Shown: one piece after another, positions 24,546 to 34,591 of the stretch | How positions within the stretch are numbered: the stretch's first letter is position 1 | Layout: every line of letters begins with the position of its first letter | Assembly: GCA_020848965.1 (NCBI GenBank) | Contig: JADLHE010000216.1 | Span: 1 to 45,356 of the forward strand | Source of the DNA: Saprospiraceae bacterium | Lineage (GTDB): Bacteria > Bacteroidota > Bacteroidia > Chitinophagales > Saprospiraceae | DNA: 45,356 nt | Direction of reading: 5' to 3' | Notes under the pieces: model-generated | Told to the model about the DNA's origin: nothing | Seen by the model: the letters and a program-made list of their open reading frames with translations, nothing else | Database searches by the model: none | Translations under genes and position numbers: made by a program

Positions 24546-27500
24546 TCACTTTGCTACGACGAGCCGCTGCGCAATGGGCCGCCTGCTCGCTGCCGTCACC
24601 TGCACGAAGTACATGCCGTCGTTCCAGCCATCAATTCGCACTTGCTGCACGGCTTCCGTCAGTTCGTCCAATTGCTCCCGATGCACCAAATGGCCAAATC
24701 GGTTGTAAACCTCAATCGTCACTTGCCGCCCCATGAACTTGGAAAGTTCAATGGAAAACGATTCGCTGGCCGGATTGGGGAACATGGAGAATGCTGCCAA
24801 TTTCTCAAAGCGCACGGAGATAAGCTGCTCGGCAATTACGTTTCCTGAGCGGTCATAAAGTGTGAGGCGGTAGTAGTTGTCGCCCTCAACTGGCGCTGGG
24901 TCAACGGCCTGTACCGCCACCTGTTCCATTTGCGTCGGTTCGGCAATGCCCGTGAGCAGTGGCTCGGTTGTCTGGCCATCCATGAGCTTCTCCAATACCC
25001 AGAAGCCTGCATCGGACGGTGTTTTGACAACGCCGAACACAGCAATTTCTTCTACGCCCGCTTGCCCGGCAATTTGTATGGAAGCAGACTCACGATTGCC
25101 AGTGCCATCGCCTTCAAGATTGTTGGCAATATTGATGGTGTAATCCTCCACCTCGCCATTGGCCAAAGTTTCGCAAGGTGTTGGGGCGGCGGTGCCCCGT
25201 TTCACTGAAACACGCATGCGGGTAGGCCCGGTGAGCGCCGTGGCTGGAATGGCTATCGTACCGGTTGCATCGAATGTTATCGTACCATTGGGCGGTGCCG
25301 ATACTGCTTGCGCAAAAGCCACCTCGCCCGGTTCTTGGAAAGTGCCATCGTGGTTGTAGTCAATCCAAACCTTCCAGTATTCATCATAAGTGAACCAACT
25401 GAACCCAGCAGTAAGGGTAATGGCTTGGCTTTGCCCTTTTACAGCGTTAATGGTCAAGCCCGTGAAATCACTATAAGCCAATTTGCCGGATGTCTGGCTG
25501 AAAGTGCCTACGCCTACCCCAGCTACCCAATCGTGCCAAGGGAATGCACTCGTAGAAGCACAGTAGCTTGCCCCACCACCGCCATTGCTGCAGGCAGATG
25601 GAGGCGTCACGCTCATGGCCTTGGTGCAGGTAGCCGTCGTGCCATCTTGGATGGTGAAATTGATGGCGCCGCCGTTGATGGGGTATGGCCCCATGAGCGT
25701 CGGTGTATTGTATGGCCCGCTTTGCGGAGCACCAAGGATGGTGGTCGTCCAGCCGCTGCCGGTGTTAGAGCCAGTGACGGTCATATTGAAGGTGTAAGTG
25801 TCGTCCGCAGGGTCGTTTGGTGTTCCGTTGTTGTTGCAGATTGGTGCACTCGCCGTGGCCTTGATGGCGCAAGGGTTCGTGCTGGAGCAAGGTGCTGGCG
25901 GCGTCACGCTGCCCGTGGCGGTGCAAGTGGCCGTGGTCACGTCCGTCACGGTGTAATTGACTACACCGCCGCTAATGGGCAGTGGGCCAATGGCCTTTGG
26001 CGTGCCGTAGCTGCCCGTGTAGCTGGTGCCGCCGATGGTGGTTGACCAAGTGGCGCCTGTGCCGTTGCCATTCACCGTCAGGTTGAAGGTATAGGTGTCG
26101 TCGGCGGGGTTGGTGTTCGTGCCGTTGGCATTGCAGGCAATATTGGAAACTGCCGCAGTGATGCTGCATGGCACAGGACCGCCGCTCACGAGGTTGATCA
26201 CGTAGTCTTCCACTTCGCCCGCCGGGATGGCCTCGCAAGGCGTTGCGTAAGCGCCCCTTTTCAACGAAACCCGCATACGGGTGATGCCTAGGTCGGCGGT
26301 GGCAGGCACGAGCAAGGTGCCGATTTTAGTGGCCGTTGGCGTGCCGAGCGCTGGCGCTGCGGTGATGCCGGAATAGGCCACTTCAGCTGGGTCTTCAAAA
26401 GTGCCATTGCGGTTGAAGTCAATCCAGACCTTCCAATATTCGTCGTAGGTCTGCCAACTGTAGCTGTTTTCGAGGGTGATGGTGTAGCTGGTGCCGGTAT
26501 TCAAATCGGTGCTGACGGTGCTGTAATAGGTGTAAAGCGCTTTGCCAGAGTTGTTGTTGATGGTGTTCAGTTTCACGTTCGTGACCCAATCCACCCAAGG
26601 CGTGCCGCTGCTGGCGCAATAGTTGGTCGGGTTGGCACCCGAAACGCTGATGACCGCACTGCCCGTCTTGGTGCAGTTGTTGGCATCTGTTACGGTGACG
26701 GAATAGGTGCCGCTGTTGAGGTTGTTGATGGTGGCCGTGGTAGCGCCCGTGCTCCATAGATAGGTATAAGGCGAGGTGCCGCCCGTTGGTGCTGCCGTGG
26801 CACTGCCGTTGTTGGCGGGTGCGCTGGTTTCGTCCACCCCGGTCACGTTGGCGTTTAGCGGTGCTGGCTGGCTGATGTTGACGATGAGGGTGCCCGTGTT
26901 GCCGCCGTTGTCGGTAGCGGTCACGGTGTAGTTGCCGCCGGCAAGGTTGGTGATGTTGGCCGTGGTAGCTCCGTTCGACCAAAGATAAGTGTAGGGCGCT
27001 GTGCCATTGGCCACGGTCACGCTGGCGCTGCCGTTGGTGCCGCCGTTGCAGATGACGTTGGTTTTATTGGCCAATTGCACGTTGAGCGTGCCGCCCTGCC
27101 CGGTGGGGATGACGAAGCTGGCCTTGTAATTCGCCCCACCGTTATTGGCCTTGATTTGGGTGTCGGGCGTGCTGTTGTTGTCGAAATCCACATCTGATTC
27201 CAGGTAGATTTCGATGAAATAGCTGCCCGGGTTCAGGCCCGCCAAGAGATTGAGGTTGGGATTGCCCTCCCTTGTTTTAGTGCGGTAAGGTCCATTTTGT
27301 GTCATCGAAAGTTGCGGCAGCAAAAACGGCGTGAAGCTACCCGGCGTACCGTTCTGCGGGTAAATCCGGTAGAACAGCTTGGCGTTCATGATGTTGTTGT
27401 CGCAGCTTTCCCAGGTCTGGGACTTAGCCTTGGTGATGTTCAGGCTGGTTGGTGAACCGAAATTGTGGCCGGAAAAGACCGTCAGGTAGGGGCAACTAGA

Positions 27501-27656
27501 CACTTGATAGGTGGAGGTGATGCCGTTCACTTCAATGTCAAGTTGTGTGGAGCAATCAGACACATAGGCGTATCCGCAGGCCATTGTTTTCTGATGACTA
27601 AACAGGGATAAAATAGCTGACAGGGCAATGCCGTACAGCAGCTTAGATGGGTTCAT
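24546..27656 (-). CDS. Large secreted protein with SprB and GEVED repeats and T9SS sorting domain
   Basis: A 1036-residue cell-surface or secreted protein. The layout is: a signal peptide (about 1-26); a novel N-terminal part; two SprB-like repeats (about 215-335), each with PYTYLWSNGATT-type cores; a first GEVED domain (WVDWVTNV to AGEVEDYVINL); two similar cysteine-containing beta-domains with NPADDTYTFNLTV/NDPADDTYTFNMTV; a second GEVED domain (WHDWVAGV to NGEVEDYTINI); and a C-terminal type IX sorting domain with FSMFPNPASESFSIEL. The internal duplication is strong. It is probably an adhesin or a substrate-binding surface protein, exported by Sec then T9SS. A terminator follows. Confidence 0.9.
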   Translation of the reverse strand: MNPSKLLYGIALSAILSLFSHQKTMACGYAYVSDCSTQLDIEVNGITSTYQVSSCPYLTVFSGHNFGSPTSLNITKAKSQTWESCDNNIMNAKLFYRIYPQNGTPGSFTPFLLPQLSMTQNGPYRTKTREGNPNLNLLAGLNPGSYFIEIYLESDVDFDNNSTPDTQIKANNGGANYKASFVIPTGQGGTLNVQLANKTNVICNGGTNGSASVTVANGTAPYTYLWSNGATTANITNLAGGNYTVTATDNGGNTGTLIVNISQPAPLNANVTGVDETSAPANNGSATAAPTGGTSPYTYLWSTGATTATINNLNSGTYSVTVTDANNCTKTGSAVISVSGANPTNYCASSGTPWVDWVTNVKLNTINNNSGKALYTYYSTVSTDLNTGTSYTITLENSYSWQTYDEYWKVWIDFNRNGTFEDPAEVAYSGITAAPALGTPTATKIGTLLVPATADLGITRMRVSLKRGAYATPCEAIPAGEVEDYVINLVSGGPVPCSITAAVSNIACNANGTNTNPADDTYTFNLTVNGNGTGATWSTTIGGTSYTGSYGTPKAIGPLPISGGVVNYTVTDVTTATCTATGSVTPPAPCSSTNPCAIKATASAPICNNNGTPNDPADDTYTFNMTVTGSNTGSGWTTTILGAPQSGPYNTPTLMGPYPINGGAINFTIQDGTTATCTKAMSVTPPSACSNGGGGASYCASTSAFPWHDWVAGVGVGTFSQTSGKLAYSDFTGLTINAVKGQSQAITLTAGFSWFTYDEYWKVWIDYNHDGTFQEPGEVAFAQAVSAPPNGTITFDATGTIAIPATALTGPTRMRVSVKRGTAAPTPCETLANGEVEDYTINIANNLEGDGTGNRESASIQIAGQAGVEEIAVFGVVKTPSDAGFWVLEKLMDGQTTEPLLTGIAEPTQMEQVAVQAVDPAPVEGDNYYRLTLYDRSGNVIAEQLISVRFEKLAAFSMFPNPASESFSIELSKFMGRQVTIEVYNRFGHLVHREQLDELTEAVQQVRIDGWNDGMYFVQVTAASRRPIAQRLVVAK

Positions 27657-28024
27657 AATGTTTTTAAGTTTTGGTACAATACTGTGTTCTGCCTTGTCAG
27701 ACGGCTATGGCCGTTGTTCTTGGCTTTGGTCAAATCTTAGTTCTTAAAAGCAATGTGAAAATCGGCCGGAGGGAATGCCACAAACCCCGAATCGCTAACT
27801 TTTCGGGCTATTCATTTGTGAATGAGAATCTTCAGACGTGCCTTAATTGGAGGGAATCTCTCTGGGTTGCCCCGCAAAATTAAAACGCTATTTCGGCTTG
27901 TGCAAGCAAATGCGTGATTTTGTGTGCGATTGTCATTTTGCAGGGCCGTCTTTTCAAACGACAAAGCGGCGCAGGTGGTTGAATCCATGCGCCGCTTTGT
28001 TGCCAATTTTATCGGGAAAAACCT
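27657..28024. other. Spacer between the GEVED gene and metF
   Basis: A 368-nt gene-free stretch. It holds the leader of the GEVED/T9SS gene on one side and the metF terminator hairpin (27961-28000) on the other. The middle carries no credible gene and no tandem repeats. Confidence 0.4.
27961..28000 (-). terminator. Terminator-like hairpin downstream of metF
   Basis: A perfect 13-bp stem, ACAAAGCGGCGCA (27961-27973) with TGCGCCGCTTTGT (27988-28000), and a 14-nt loop. It lies 24 nt after the metF stop on the minus strand. The following U tract is weak (TCGTTTG), so it may also act as an mRNA-end stabiliser. Confidence 0.65.
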
Positions 28025-28981
28025 TTAAAACACGGCTTCCGCCACCTTCCGAATTGTGTCGGCATCGCCCATTGTATAATAGTGCAGGCAAGGTACCCCT
28101 GCCGCCTTCAGTTCTTTTGACTGCGCAATGAGCCACTCTACGCCCAGCTCCTGCCTTGATTTTGGCGTGGCCGCTTTTTGAAGCTCTTCCACCAGCACAT
28201 CGGGCAGGTCTATATAAAAATGGCGAGGGATGGAGCTGAGCTGGTGCATTTTGGTCAGCGGCTTCAGGCCCGGCACGATGGGTACGTTGATGCCCGCCTT
28301 GCGGCATTCGTCCACGAAATTGAAATAGTATTTGTTCTCGAAGAACATCTGTGTCACGATATAATCGGCCCCTGCGTCCACTTTGGCCTTGGTGAAAGCA
28401 AGGTCGCTGGCCAGGTTTGGCGCCTCGAAGTGCTTCTCTGGGTAGCCTGCCACGCCAATACAGAAATCGGTCTTCAAGCCATCCTTGATATTGTCGTCAA
28501 GGTACTTGCCGTGGTTCATGGACTCGATCTGCTTCACGAGGTCGAGGGCGAACTCATGGCCGTTTGGGTCTGGCACGAACTTGCCATCAAAACTGGCCGC
28601 ATCGCCCCGAAGGGCCAACACGTTGTTGATGTTCAAGAAGTTGAGGTCAATGAGGGCGTTCTCCGTCTCCTCTTTCGAGAAGCCGCCACAAATAAGGTGC
28701 GGCACGGCATCCACCCCATAGCGGTGCATGATGGCAGCGCAAATGCCCACCGTACCGGGCCGTTTGCGGATAGCTATTTTTTCATAGTAGCCGCTCGGCA
28801 TTTTCTTGTAAACGAAATCCTCCCGGTGGTAGGTCACGTCAATGAAGGGCGGCTTGAACTCCATCAACGGGTCAAGCGTATCGAAAATGGCCTTCATGCT
28901 GCCGCCTTTCAGCGGTGGCAACACCTCAAATGAGATGAGGGTTTGGCCTTTGGCGTTCTCGAAATATTCGGTTACTTTCAT
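28025..28981 (-). CDS. metF: Methylenetetrahydrofolate reductase [NAD(P)H]
   Basis: A 318-residue FAD enzyme reducing 5,10-methylene-THF to 5-methyl-THF for methionine synthesis. ISFEVLPPLKGG at the start carries the conserved glutamate. NNVLALRGD, DYIVTQMFFEN and PIVPGLKPLT follow in the family's order. Length is normal. A -33/-7 pair (29070-29103) precedes it with a leader of about 80 nt. I saw no SAM riboswitch-like structure in that leader. gcvP, another one-carbon gene, is 7.4 kb away. Confidence 0.95.
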   Translation of the reverse strand: MKVTEYFENAKGQTLISFEVLPPLKGGSMKAIFDTLDPLMEFKPPFIDVTYHREDFVYKKMPSGYYEKIAIRKRPGTVGICAAIMHRYGVDAVPHLICGGFSKEETENALIDLNFLNINNVLALRGDAASFDGKFVPDPNGHEFALDLVKQIESMNHGKYLDDNIKDGLKTDFCIGVAGYPEKHFEAPNLASDLAFTKAKVDAGADYIVTQMFFENKYYFNFVDECRKAGINVPIVPGLKPLTKMHQLSSIPRHFYIDLPDVLVEELQKAATPKSRQELGVEWLIAQSKELKAAGVPCLHYYTMGDADTIRKVAEAVF

Positions 28982-29069
28982 AAAATACAGTGAACGGTTG
29001 TCAGCCTATTTTCTTTGCCGACTTTTTATTGAATTTTGAGCAATAACGGCTTTATCAAGTTAAGGACCA

Positions 29070-29103
29070 CAAAGTTACTATCCTAACTGCCAAGTTCGTC
29101 AAA
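29070..29103 (-). promoter_or_regulatory. Promoter of metF
   Basis: On the minus strand TTTG (29100-29103), 22 nt, then TAACTTTG (29070-29077): a good match to the Bacteroidota -33/-7 consensus. The -33 box overlaps the stop codon of the upstream gene. Confidence 0.6.
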
Positions 29104-30109
29104 ATCCCCGCATCAAATAAGTTTTATCGTTAATGAGCATACGGCTGACGGTGTGGTCGCCATTCAAGTACAAGACGAGCTTCTCCTTTTTATCGTTCAC
29201 GAACTCCCATTGGAAACGCTCCTCTTGGTCACCTGCTTGGGTATCTTCCTTGTCGGAAATCCGCTTGACGAGGTGCTTCGTAGTCTTGTCTTCCCGTTGG
29301 CCGTCTTCATATTGGACGATGGAACGCTCCACCACAAAGTATTCCTTCGTGATTTTCACTTTTTTGTCGGCCCCCGTCGCAGCGGCGGCAACGGTAGCGC
29401 TATCGGTTGCAACGACCAGCGACACGGCAGCATCCACGGACACGGAGTCAGCGGTTGTCGGGGCGGCACTGTCCTTCTTCTTTTTCTTCGCATCCTTTTC
29501 CACGACGGTGACCTCCACCACGAAGCTGAGGGTCGTGCTGTCCTTCATGCGAAGGCGCTCTTGCACACGGTCGGCAGTGTGTATGCGCATAAATGGGTGG
29601 ATTGACTTGCCCCAGATGGAGTCAGGCAGCGCAATGGCAAGTTCGCCACGGTCGGTGAAATAGGCTTTTTCCTGCTCCTTCACTTGGCCGGGTATGGCCG
29701 CCAAATAGAAGATGGTCTCTTTATCGGCGGGTGCACGCTTGAAAATCAGCGTCTCCACCATGCCGTATTTGTTCACGATTACTTTCAAATGGCCTTGCAG
29801 ACGGGCATCCCTCGCATTCATCAGTGCCAGCTTGAAACCGTACTCCTCCGGCTGGATATTATTGATATTGTAAACGCCCTCGATACCCTCCCCTTTTACG
29901 TAAAGGTGGTTTTGGGTGATGCCAAAACTGTATTCCCCCGGCTCCAAGTCCTCTTGGATTTCTTTGGGGACTTCCTTCATGGCAGGTTTAAAGTCGTAGC
30001 CAATTAGCTCGTCCGGCGTGAAGAAACGTCGGTCGGAGATATAGGTGTGCTGTGCGTTTGCCCAAAGGGCAACCAAAGTAAAAATGAGCAAGAGGTTTGA
30101 TTTCATCAT
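29099..30109 (-). CDS. Exported hypothetical protein with Lys- and Ala/Thr-rich linker
   Basis: A 336-residue protein with a clear signal peptide (NLLLIFTLVALWANAQ). The first two thirds look like a folded beta-rich domain. A Lys run (DAKKKKKDS) and an Ala/Val/Thr/Ser-rich low-complexity linker (about residues 213-258) precede a small C-terminal beta-domain ending SRMLINDKTYLMRGF. No known family is recognised. It overlaps the preceding gene by 4 nt (stop/start overlap), so the pair is translationally coupled. Confidence 0.7.
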   Translation of the reverse strand: MMKSNLLLIFTLVALWANAQHTYISDRRFFTPDELIGYDFKPAMKEVPKEIQEDLEPGEYSFGITQNHLYVKGEGIEGVYNINNIQPEEYGFKLALMNARDARLQGHLKVIVNKYGMVETLIFKRAPADKETIFYLAAIPGQVKEQEKAYFTDRGELAIALPDSIWGKSIHPFMRIHTADRVQERLRMKDSTTLSFVVEVTVVEKDAKKKKKDSAAPTTADSVSVDAAVSLVVATDSATVAAAATGADKKVKITKEYFVVERSIVQYEDGQREDKTTKHLVKRISDKEDTQAGDQEERFQWEFVNDKKEKLVLYLNGDHTVSRMLINDKTYLMRGF

Positions 30110-30579
30110 TGTTTTTTTCTGTTTTTCAACTGCTTCTTCCAGTCCTTTATCAGTCCGTTGTGGTACTCCAGCGGCTCCACATAAAAGTCCGACAGCACAG
30201 GCTCGTCTGCCGTATTGACGGTGAGCACGAACCGGAGACTGTCACACTTCAGGTAGTATTCATAAATAAAGGCAATTTCGCCAACGCCTGCGCTGTCCTG
30301 TTTCTCAAAATAGTCCACGAACACTCCGTCCCGGTTGGCCCAATCGCATTTGCGACGGATACCCCAGAGCGTAGGCCCCAGCACCTTGTCCCCGTCAAAA
30401 TATTTGTGGGTGAAATAATCATTGGATGAAAACTCCCCCAATTCTGCAATAATCTTATCGGCCAGTGCCTGTGCCTTGCTCAGTTTTTGATTTCCCTGCC
30501 AACTGCCCGAACTTGAAATGAAGACGGCCAAAACCGCCAAACCAAGGGCTATGCCGACAATTTTCCAGTGCTTTTTCAT
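30106..30579 (-). CDS. Hypothetical protein with N-terminal membrane anchor
   Basis: A 157-residue protein. Residues about 6-24 (IVGIALGLAVLAVFISSS) form a signal anchor, and the rest is predicted outside the cytoplasm, rich in Tyr and Asp. No family is recognised. It lies 20 nt after the BNR-repeat gene and overlaps the next gene by 4 nt, so the three are probably one operon. Confidence 0.65.
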   Translation of the reverse strand: MKKHWKIVGIALGLAVLAVFISSSGSWQGNQKLSKAQALADKIIAELGEFSSNDYFTHKYFDGDKVLGPTLWGIRRKCDWANRDGVFVDYFEKQDSAGVGEIAFIYEYYLKCDSLRFVLTVNTADEPVLSDFYVEPLEYHNGLIKDWKKQLKNRKKQ

Positions 30580-30599
30580 GGCTACGAGCGGGCTAGGCC

Positions 30600-33101
30600 T
30601 TAGTTCCTCGCCCCTGAGATACTGCCCCCGTTCAGGAGCACCACCTCACCCGTTTCCTTTCCAAAAAACAGGCCGAGAAAGCCTTTCGTGCCTTCTTCCA
30701 TCTCGATTCCTTCCCACGGCTGCCCGCAAAGTTCGGACAAATGCGCCCCATCCAGCACCAACTTGGCGTCTTTTTCCACTTTTATCTTTTTGCCTGCGGC
30801 AATGCGTACCTCACCCCGCAGTGTCAAAATTGCCCCGCTGCGCACGGTCACGTCGTTGCGTAGTAACCGGAAATCCCAAGCCTCGTCACGCCGTACTTCC
30901 AAGGCTTCATGGGCCGATGGCACTGCAAAGGGGGTCGCCCAGATGCCCCGGCCATGCGTTCCCGCCACCAGCTTGCCCCGGCAATAGTTCACCTCCAAGT
31001 CCTTTACGAGGCAAACGGGCAAGCCCGCATTGAACGGCTGCCATTCCGAGTCGGGATTGGTGGCGTCGAAGTTGACCCAAACGCCCACATCGGTGCCAGC
31101 ATAGAGGACGGCATCGGTGCCAGCCTGCGCCAGCAAGGAGTTGACGGGGTAAGGCGGTAGGCCACGGCTTATATTGACCCAAGTGTCGCCGCCATCGGGC
31201 GAATAAAGGACTTTGTGTTTGTTCTGATAACTGAGGAATCCAACCCAAACCCGCTGCGCATCTTCTGGGTCGCACTCCACTTCCTGCACGGGTGCGCCAC
31301 CTCGTTTGTAAATGACCGCATCGCCCATTTTTTCGCCGAGCGGCTCCCAGGTGGCCAGTGAATCGAGTTGGGCATTGGTGCAGCGGTAAAGCTGCTCGCC
31401 GAGTGCGTAAATCGTTCGGGCATCTTGGCTGACGGACATGGACGTGACCTTCCACGGCGCACCCTTGGGCAGTTGGAGGTCGCCAATCCGCAGCCAATTT
31501 TCCGAGGCATAGGGCAGGCGGTACACCTGATTGGTAGCAGAGTAAAGATTTCCGTTTCCATGAAAAATCATGGGGTGGTAGTAGCTGTCGCCATTGGCTT
31601 CCATGCCCTTTCGCCATTGCTTCCAAGTGTCGCCGCCGTCGCTGCTTTTATGTATGACGGGCGGCCCCAAGGCCCAAGAAATACTGAATATATTTGCTGG
31701 ATTGTAGGGGTCAATGGCGCAGTCCGTGCCATCGCCACTTAGGCTGGGCTTGGTGGATTTGCCGTCGGGCCGGATGAGCATCGTGCCGAGGTCTTGTGTG
31801 CCGCCGGGCATCACGGAATAATCCTCCGCCACGGCGATGCCATAGAATTGCATATTGTTGAAGCCCCGGCCAGAGACGTCCCGCCAGTCCCATTTTTTTC
31901 CATCAAAACTGGCCCGATACAGGCCGCCATCGTTGGCTGAATAAAGGATGTCGCCGCCCCGGCCATCATTGACCACGCAAAGCTCCCGGTGGTCCATGTG
32001 CACGTTGCTGGCAGAGATTTGTCTGCTCGTGGCCTTGCCGAGTGAGTCAATTTTCACTTCGTGAACGTACAAACCACCCATGTATAATGTGTGGTCGTCA
32101 TTGGGCGAGCGGGCGAAAATGTGCTTTTCGTAGCTGGCGCCAAAGCTTTTTTTAAGGATAAATTGCCAAGAAGTGCCGCCGTCAAAAGAGCGGAGCAGGA
32201 AACTATTCTTTTTGGTCGTGGCGCAGAGGTAGAGCAAGGCGGGGTTGCGTTCCGAAGTGGCCACATCCAAGCGATGAACTGGCTCCGTGACGCCGACCGA
32301 GCTATCAATGACGGTTTCCTCCCAAGTATCGCCGCCATCTTTTGACCTGAAAAAATAGCCTGCATCGGCGGTGAGGTAAAGCTGCTGCGGGTTGCCGGGT
32401 TGCTGCGCAATGACCCCAAAGGCCCCTTCCCAGCCTGCCGGACAAGGATATGGGTTGGTCTTTTTCAACGAAAAATGGTCGCCACCATCCTCGGAGCGAT
32501 AGTAATCCTTTCCGCAGAGGACATGGATGATGTCGGGGTTTTGGGAATGCATCAAAATTTCGTGAACCACCTCGGCCATGCTGCCCGGTGGCTCGAAGCG
32601 GAGTCCGGTTTGCTCCCAAGAATGCCCGCCATCCGTGGATTTCAGCAGGCCGATGCCGTAGCTGCGCCGCATGTCCAAGGGGTAGCGGATGCCCGTGCCA
32701 GCGTAGATGGTCATTGAATCGAAAGGGTCGAAAGCAAAGGAGCGGACGCCCAGTACGGGCAGGCGGGTGCTGTCGGTGAGGTTTTCCCAGATTGGCAGAC
32801 TGTCGAGTACATTCCGGGTGCGGAACAAGCCACCCGATGGCGTCGAGGCATAGAGCATGGCCGGATTGCTGGCTTTTTTATTGAAAAAACCGACCCGAAC
32901 CTGTGCGCCCGTGCCCGTGCTGCTCCAGCCTGCATTCTTACCCGGCGTGGGCGGTTCGTGCGGCCCGACGTACTCCCAAACTGAGCCGTTGGCGGGGGAA
33001 GCGGGGATGGGTTGTACTTGCGCCAGCAGGCTTTGCGCCAGCACGATGAATGCGCAAAACAGCAGTTGGCAAGGACGAAGCTTGGGCTTTTGTTTCTTCA
33101 A
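30600..33101 (-). CDS. Secreted BNR-repeat (sortilin/sialidase-like beta-propeller) protein
   Basis: An 833-residue exported protein. The signal peptide ends near SLLAQVQP. At least six Asp-box units are visible: STDGGHSWEQ, SEDGGDHFSL, SKDGGDTWEE, SFDGGTSWQF, SSDGGDTWKQ and SPDGGDTWVN. They point to one or two beta-propellers. The C-terminus (about residue 750 on: SGAILTLRGEVRIAAGKKI, then LVLDGAHLSELCG) looks like the carbohydrate-style beta-helix stretch that often ends Bacteroidota surface proteins; a clear T9SS tail was not found. No sialidase catalytic residues can be assigned. It heads a likely three-gene operon. Confidence 0.8.
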   Translation of the reverse strand: MKKQKPKLRPCQLLFCAFIVLAQSLLAQVQPIPASPANGSVWEYVGPHEPPTPGKNAGWSSTGTGAQVRVGFFNKKASNPAMLYASTPSGGLFRTRNVLDSLPIWENLTDSTRLPVLGVRSFAFDPFDSMTIYAGTGIRYPLDMRRSYGIGLLKSTDGGHSWEQTGLRFEPPGSMAEVVHEILMHSQNPDIIHVLCGKDYYRSEDGGDHFSLKKTNPYPCPAGWEGAFGVIAQQPGNPQQLYLTADAGYFFRSKDGGDTWEETVIDSSVGVTEPVHRLDVATSERNPALLYLCATTKKNSFLLRSFDGGTSWQFILKKSFGASYEKHIFARSPNDDHTLYMGGLYVHEVKIDSLGKATSRQISASNVHMDHRELCVVNDGRGGDILYSANDGGLYRASFDGKKWDWRDVSGRGFNNMQFYGIAVAEDYSVMPGGTQDLGTMLIRPDGKSTKPSLSGDGTDCAIDPYNPANIFSISWALGPPVIHKSSDGGDTWKQWRKGMEANGDSYYHPMIFHGNGNLYSATNQVYRLPYASENWLRIGDLQLPKGAPWKVTSMSVSQDARTIYALGEQLYRCTNAQLDSLATWEPLGEKMGDAVIYKRGGAPVQEVECDPEDAQRVWVGFLSYQNKHKVLYSPDGGDTWVNISRGLPPYPVNSLLAQAGTDAVLYAGTDVGVWVNFDATNPDSEWQPFNAGLPVCLVKDLEVNYCRGKLVAGTHGRGIWATPFAVPSAHEALEVRRDEAWDFRLLRNDVTVRSGAILTLRGEVRIAAGKKIKVEKDAKLVLDGAHLSELCGQPWEGIEMEEGTKGFLGLFFGKETGEVVLLNGGSISGARN

Positions 33102-33169
33102 TTTAGGGAGTGTTTGATGCCTTTTTGTGCCAAGATTAGCGATTTTTTACCAATCTGGCAACGAGCCAC

Positions 33170-34519
33170 CTAGCCAGCCAACCACTCCCTGAACACCCGC
33201 TCCACTTCCGGCCCCGTCCAATTGCTTTCCAAATCTTTGATTTGCAGCATTCTATGGAACAAATCCTCTTGCTGCGCCACGGCTGCCAGTGCTTGGCTGT
33301 AAGGCACATGGCTAAAGCTCACCATGGAATAAACGGACTGGAACTCGTTGGGGAATTTCTCGGCGAGGTGCTTTTCCACCTTTTTCCAAAGCAGGAACTT
33401 CGGGTCGGCCACTTTGTCCCGCATTTCGATGAAATTGAGCAGGGCGAGGTCGGCGATGGCGTTGGCATCCTCCGGGCGGTTGGCGTTGAACTCTTCGATG
33501 ATGCTGGGCCAGTGCTCCTCGTACTTGTCCATCAGCGAGTCGAGGATGGTGCAGTCCTCGAAGCCGCAGTTCATGCCTTGGCCGAAGAACGGCACGATGG
33601 CGTGGGCGGCATCACCAATCAACAGCACTTTGCTCCTATAATGCCAAGGATTGCAGCGCACGGTATGCAATGCGGAAGTCGGATTTTGCTTAAAATCCTC
33701 CAAAAACGTGGGCATGAGGGGGATTACATCTGGGAAGTATTTTTCGAAGAAAGCCGTTACTTGCTCATCTTTTTTTAGCGTTTCAAACGAAATTTCCCCA
33801 TCGAACGCCAAGAACAAGGTGCAAGTGAAACTGCCGTCCACGTTCGGCAGTGCGATGAGCATGAACTGGCCACGGGGCCAAATATGCAGCGCACCCGTGT
33901 CCATTTGGTGGCTGCCGTCGGCATTGGCGGGAATGCAAAGCTCCTTGTAGCCGTAATCAATGTATTGCTGCGAATAATTGAACCGGGGCAGCTTCTGAAG
34001 GCTTTGGCGAACGGGCGAAAAAGCCCCGTCCGTCCCGAAAATCAGGTCGCTTTCGATGGCGTGTTCGGCCCCCGTGCGGGTGTCCTGAAAGCGGGCGGTG
34101 TTGTTTTCAAGGTCAACGCCGAGGCAGGCTTGGTTGAAATGGAAGCGCACATTTTCCATTTCGTCGGCGATTTTCACCAACTCGATGTTCAGGCCACCAC
34201 GGCTCACCGAGTAGATGGCTTGGCCTTCGTGGCCGTAAGGCTGATAGGTGAGCGAGCTGTCCAAGCCGTGCATCATGCGGCCCGGCATGGGTATGGCCAC
34301 TTGCTCGATTTTCTCCCGTATTCCTGCGATTTCGACGGCCTTCCAGCCCCGCTCACTCAGGGCGAGGTTGATGGAGCGGCCACCGATATAGCCCGCTTGC
34401 CGGAAGTCGGAGCGGCGCTCGTAAACGTCCACGGTGTAGCCCCGTTTTGCCAAAAACACCGACCACAATGCGCCGACCAGACCTGCGCCGACGATGACTG
34501 CTTTCTTTTCGTTTGCCAT
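33170..34519 (-). CDS. kmo: Kynurenine 3-monooxygenase
   Basis: A 449-residue flavoprotein hydroxylating L-kynurenine with NADPH and O2. The FAD motif is IVGAGLVGALWSV (residues 9-21). GRSINLALSERG is the family-specific stretch. The second FAD motif is GDAAHAIVPFFGQGMNCGFEDC. The length matches bacterial KMO. In Bacteroidota it feeds tryptophan breakdown or quinolinate-based NAD synthesis; other kyn genes are not in this window. It is divergent from aroB with a 72-nt spacer. Confidence 0.93.
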   Translation of the reverse strand: MANEKKAVIVGAGLVGALWSVFLAKRGYTVDVYERRSDFRQAGYIGGRSINLALSERGWKAVEIAGIREKIEQVAIPMPGRMMHGLDSSLTYQPYGHEGQAIYSVSRGGLNIELVKIADEMENVRFHFNQACLGVDLENNTARFQDTRTGAEHAIESDLIFGTDGAFSPVRQSLQKLPRFNYSQQYIDYGYKELCIPANADGSHQMDTGALHIWPRGQFMLIALPNVDGSFTCTLFLAFDGEISFETLKKDEQVTAFFEKYFPDVIPLMPTFLEDFKQNPTSALHTVRCNPWHYRSKVLLIGDAAHAIVPFFGQGMNCGFEDCTILDSLMDKYEEHWPSIIEEFNANRPEDANAIADLALLNFIEMRDKVADPKFLLWKKVEKHLAEKFPNEFQSVYSMVSFSHVPYSQALAAVAQQEDLFHRMLQIKDLESNWTGPEVERVFREWLAG

Positions 34520-34539
34520 AAATTGGTTTTATTTTGGGT

Positions 34540-34547
34540 CAAAACTA
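34540..34547 (-). promoter_or_regulatory. Possible -7 element of kmo
   Basis: On the minus strand TAGTTTTG is a full match to TAnnTTTG, about 20 nt before the start codon. No good -33 box is seen at the expected place. Confidence 0.35.
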
Positions 34548-34591
34548 GGGCGTTTTCGAGGAAAAATAAGCCTAAGCCATTAATCTTGCGC

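Noticed and set aside
28982..29098. SAM riboswitch before metF
   Set aside because: The leader is short and I could not find the conserved helices; a simple -33/-7 promoter explains it.
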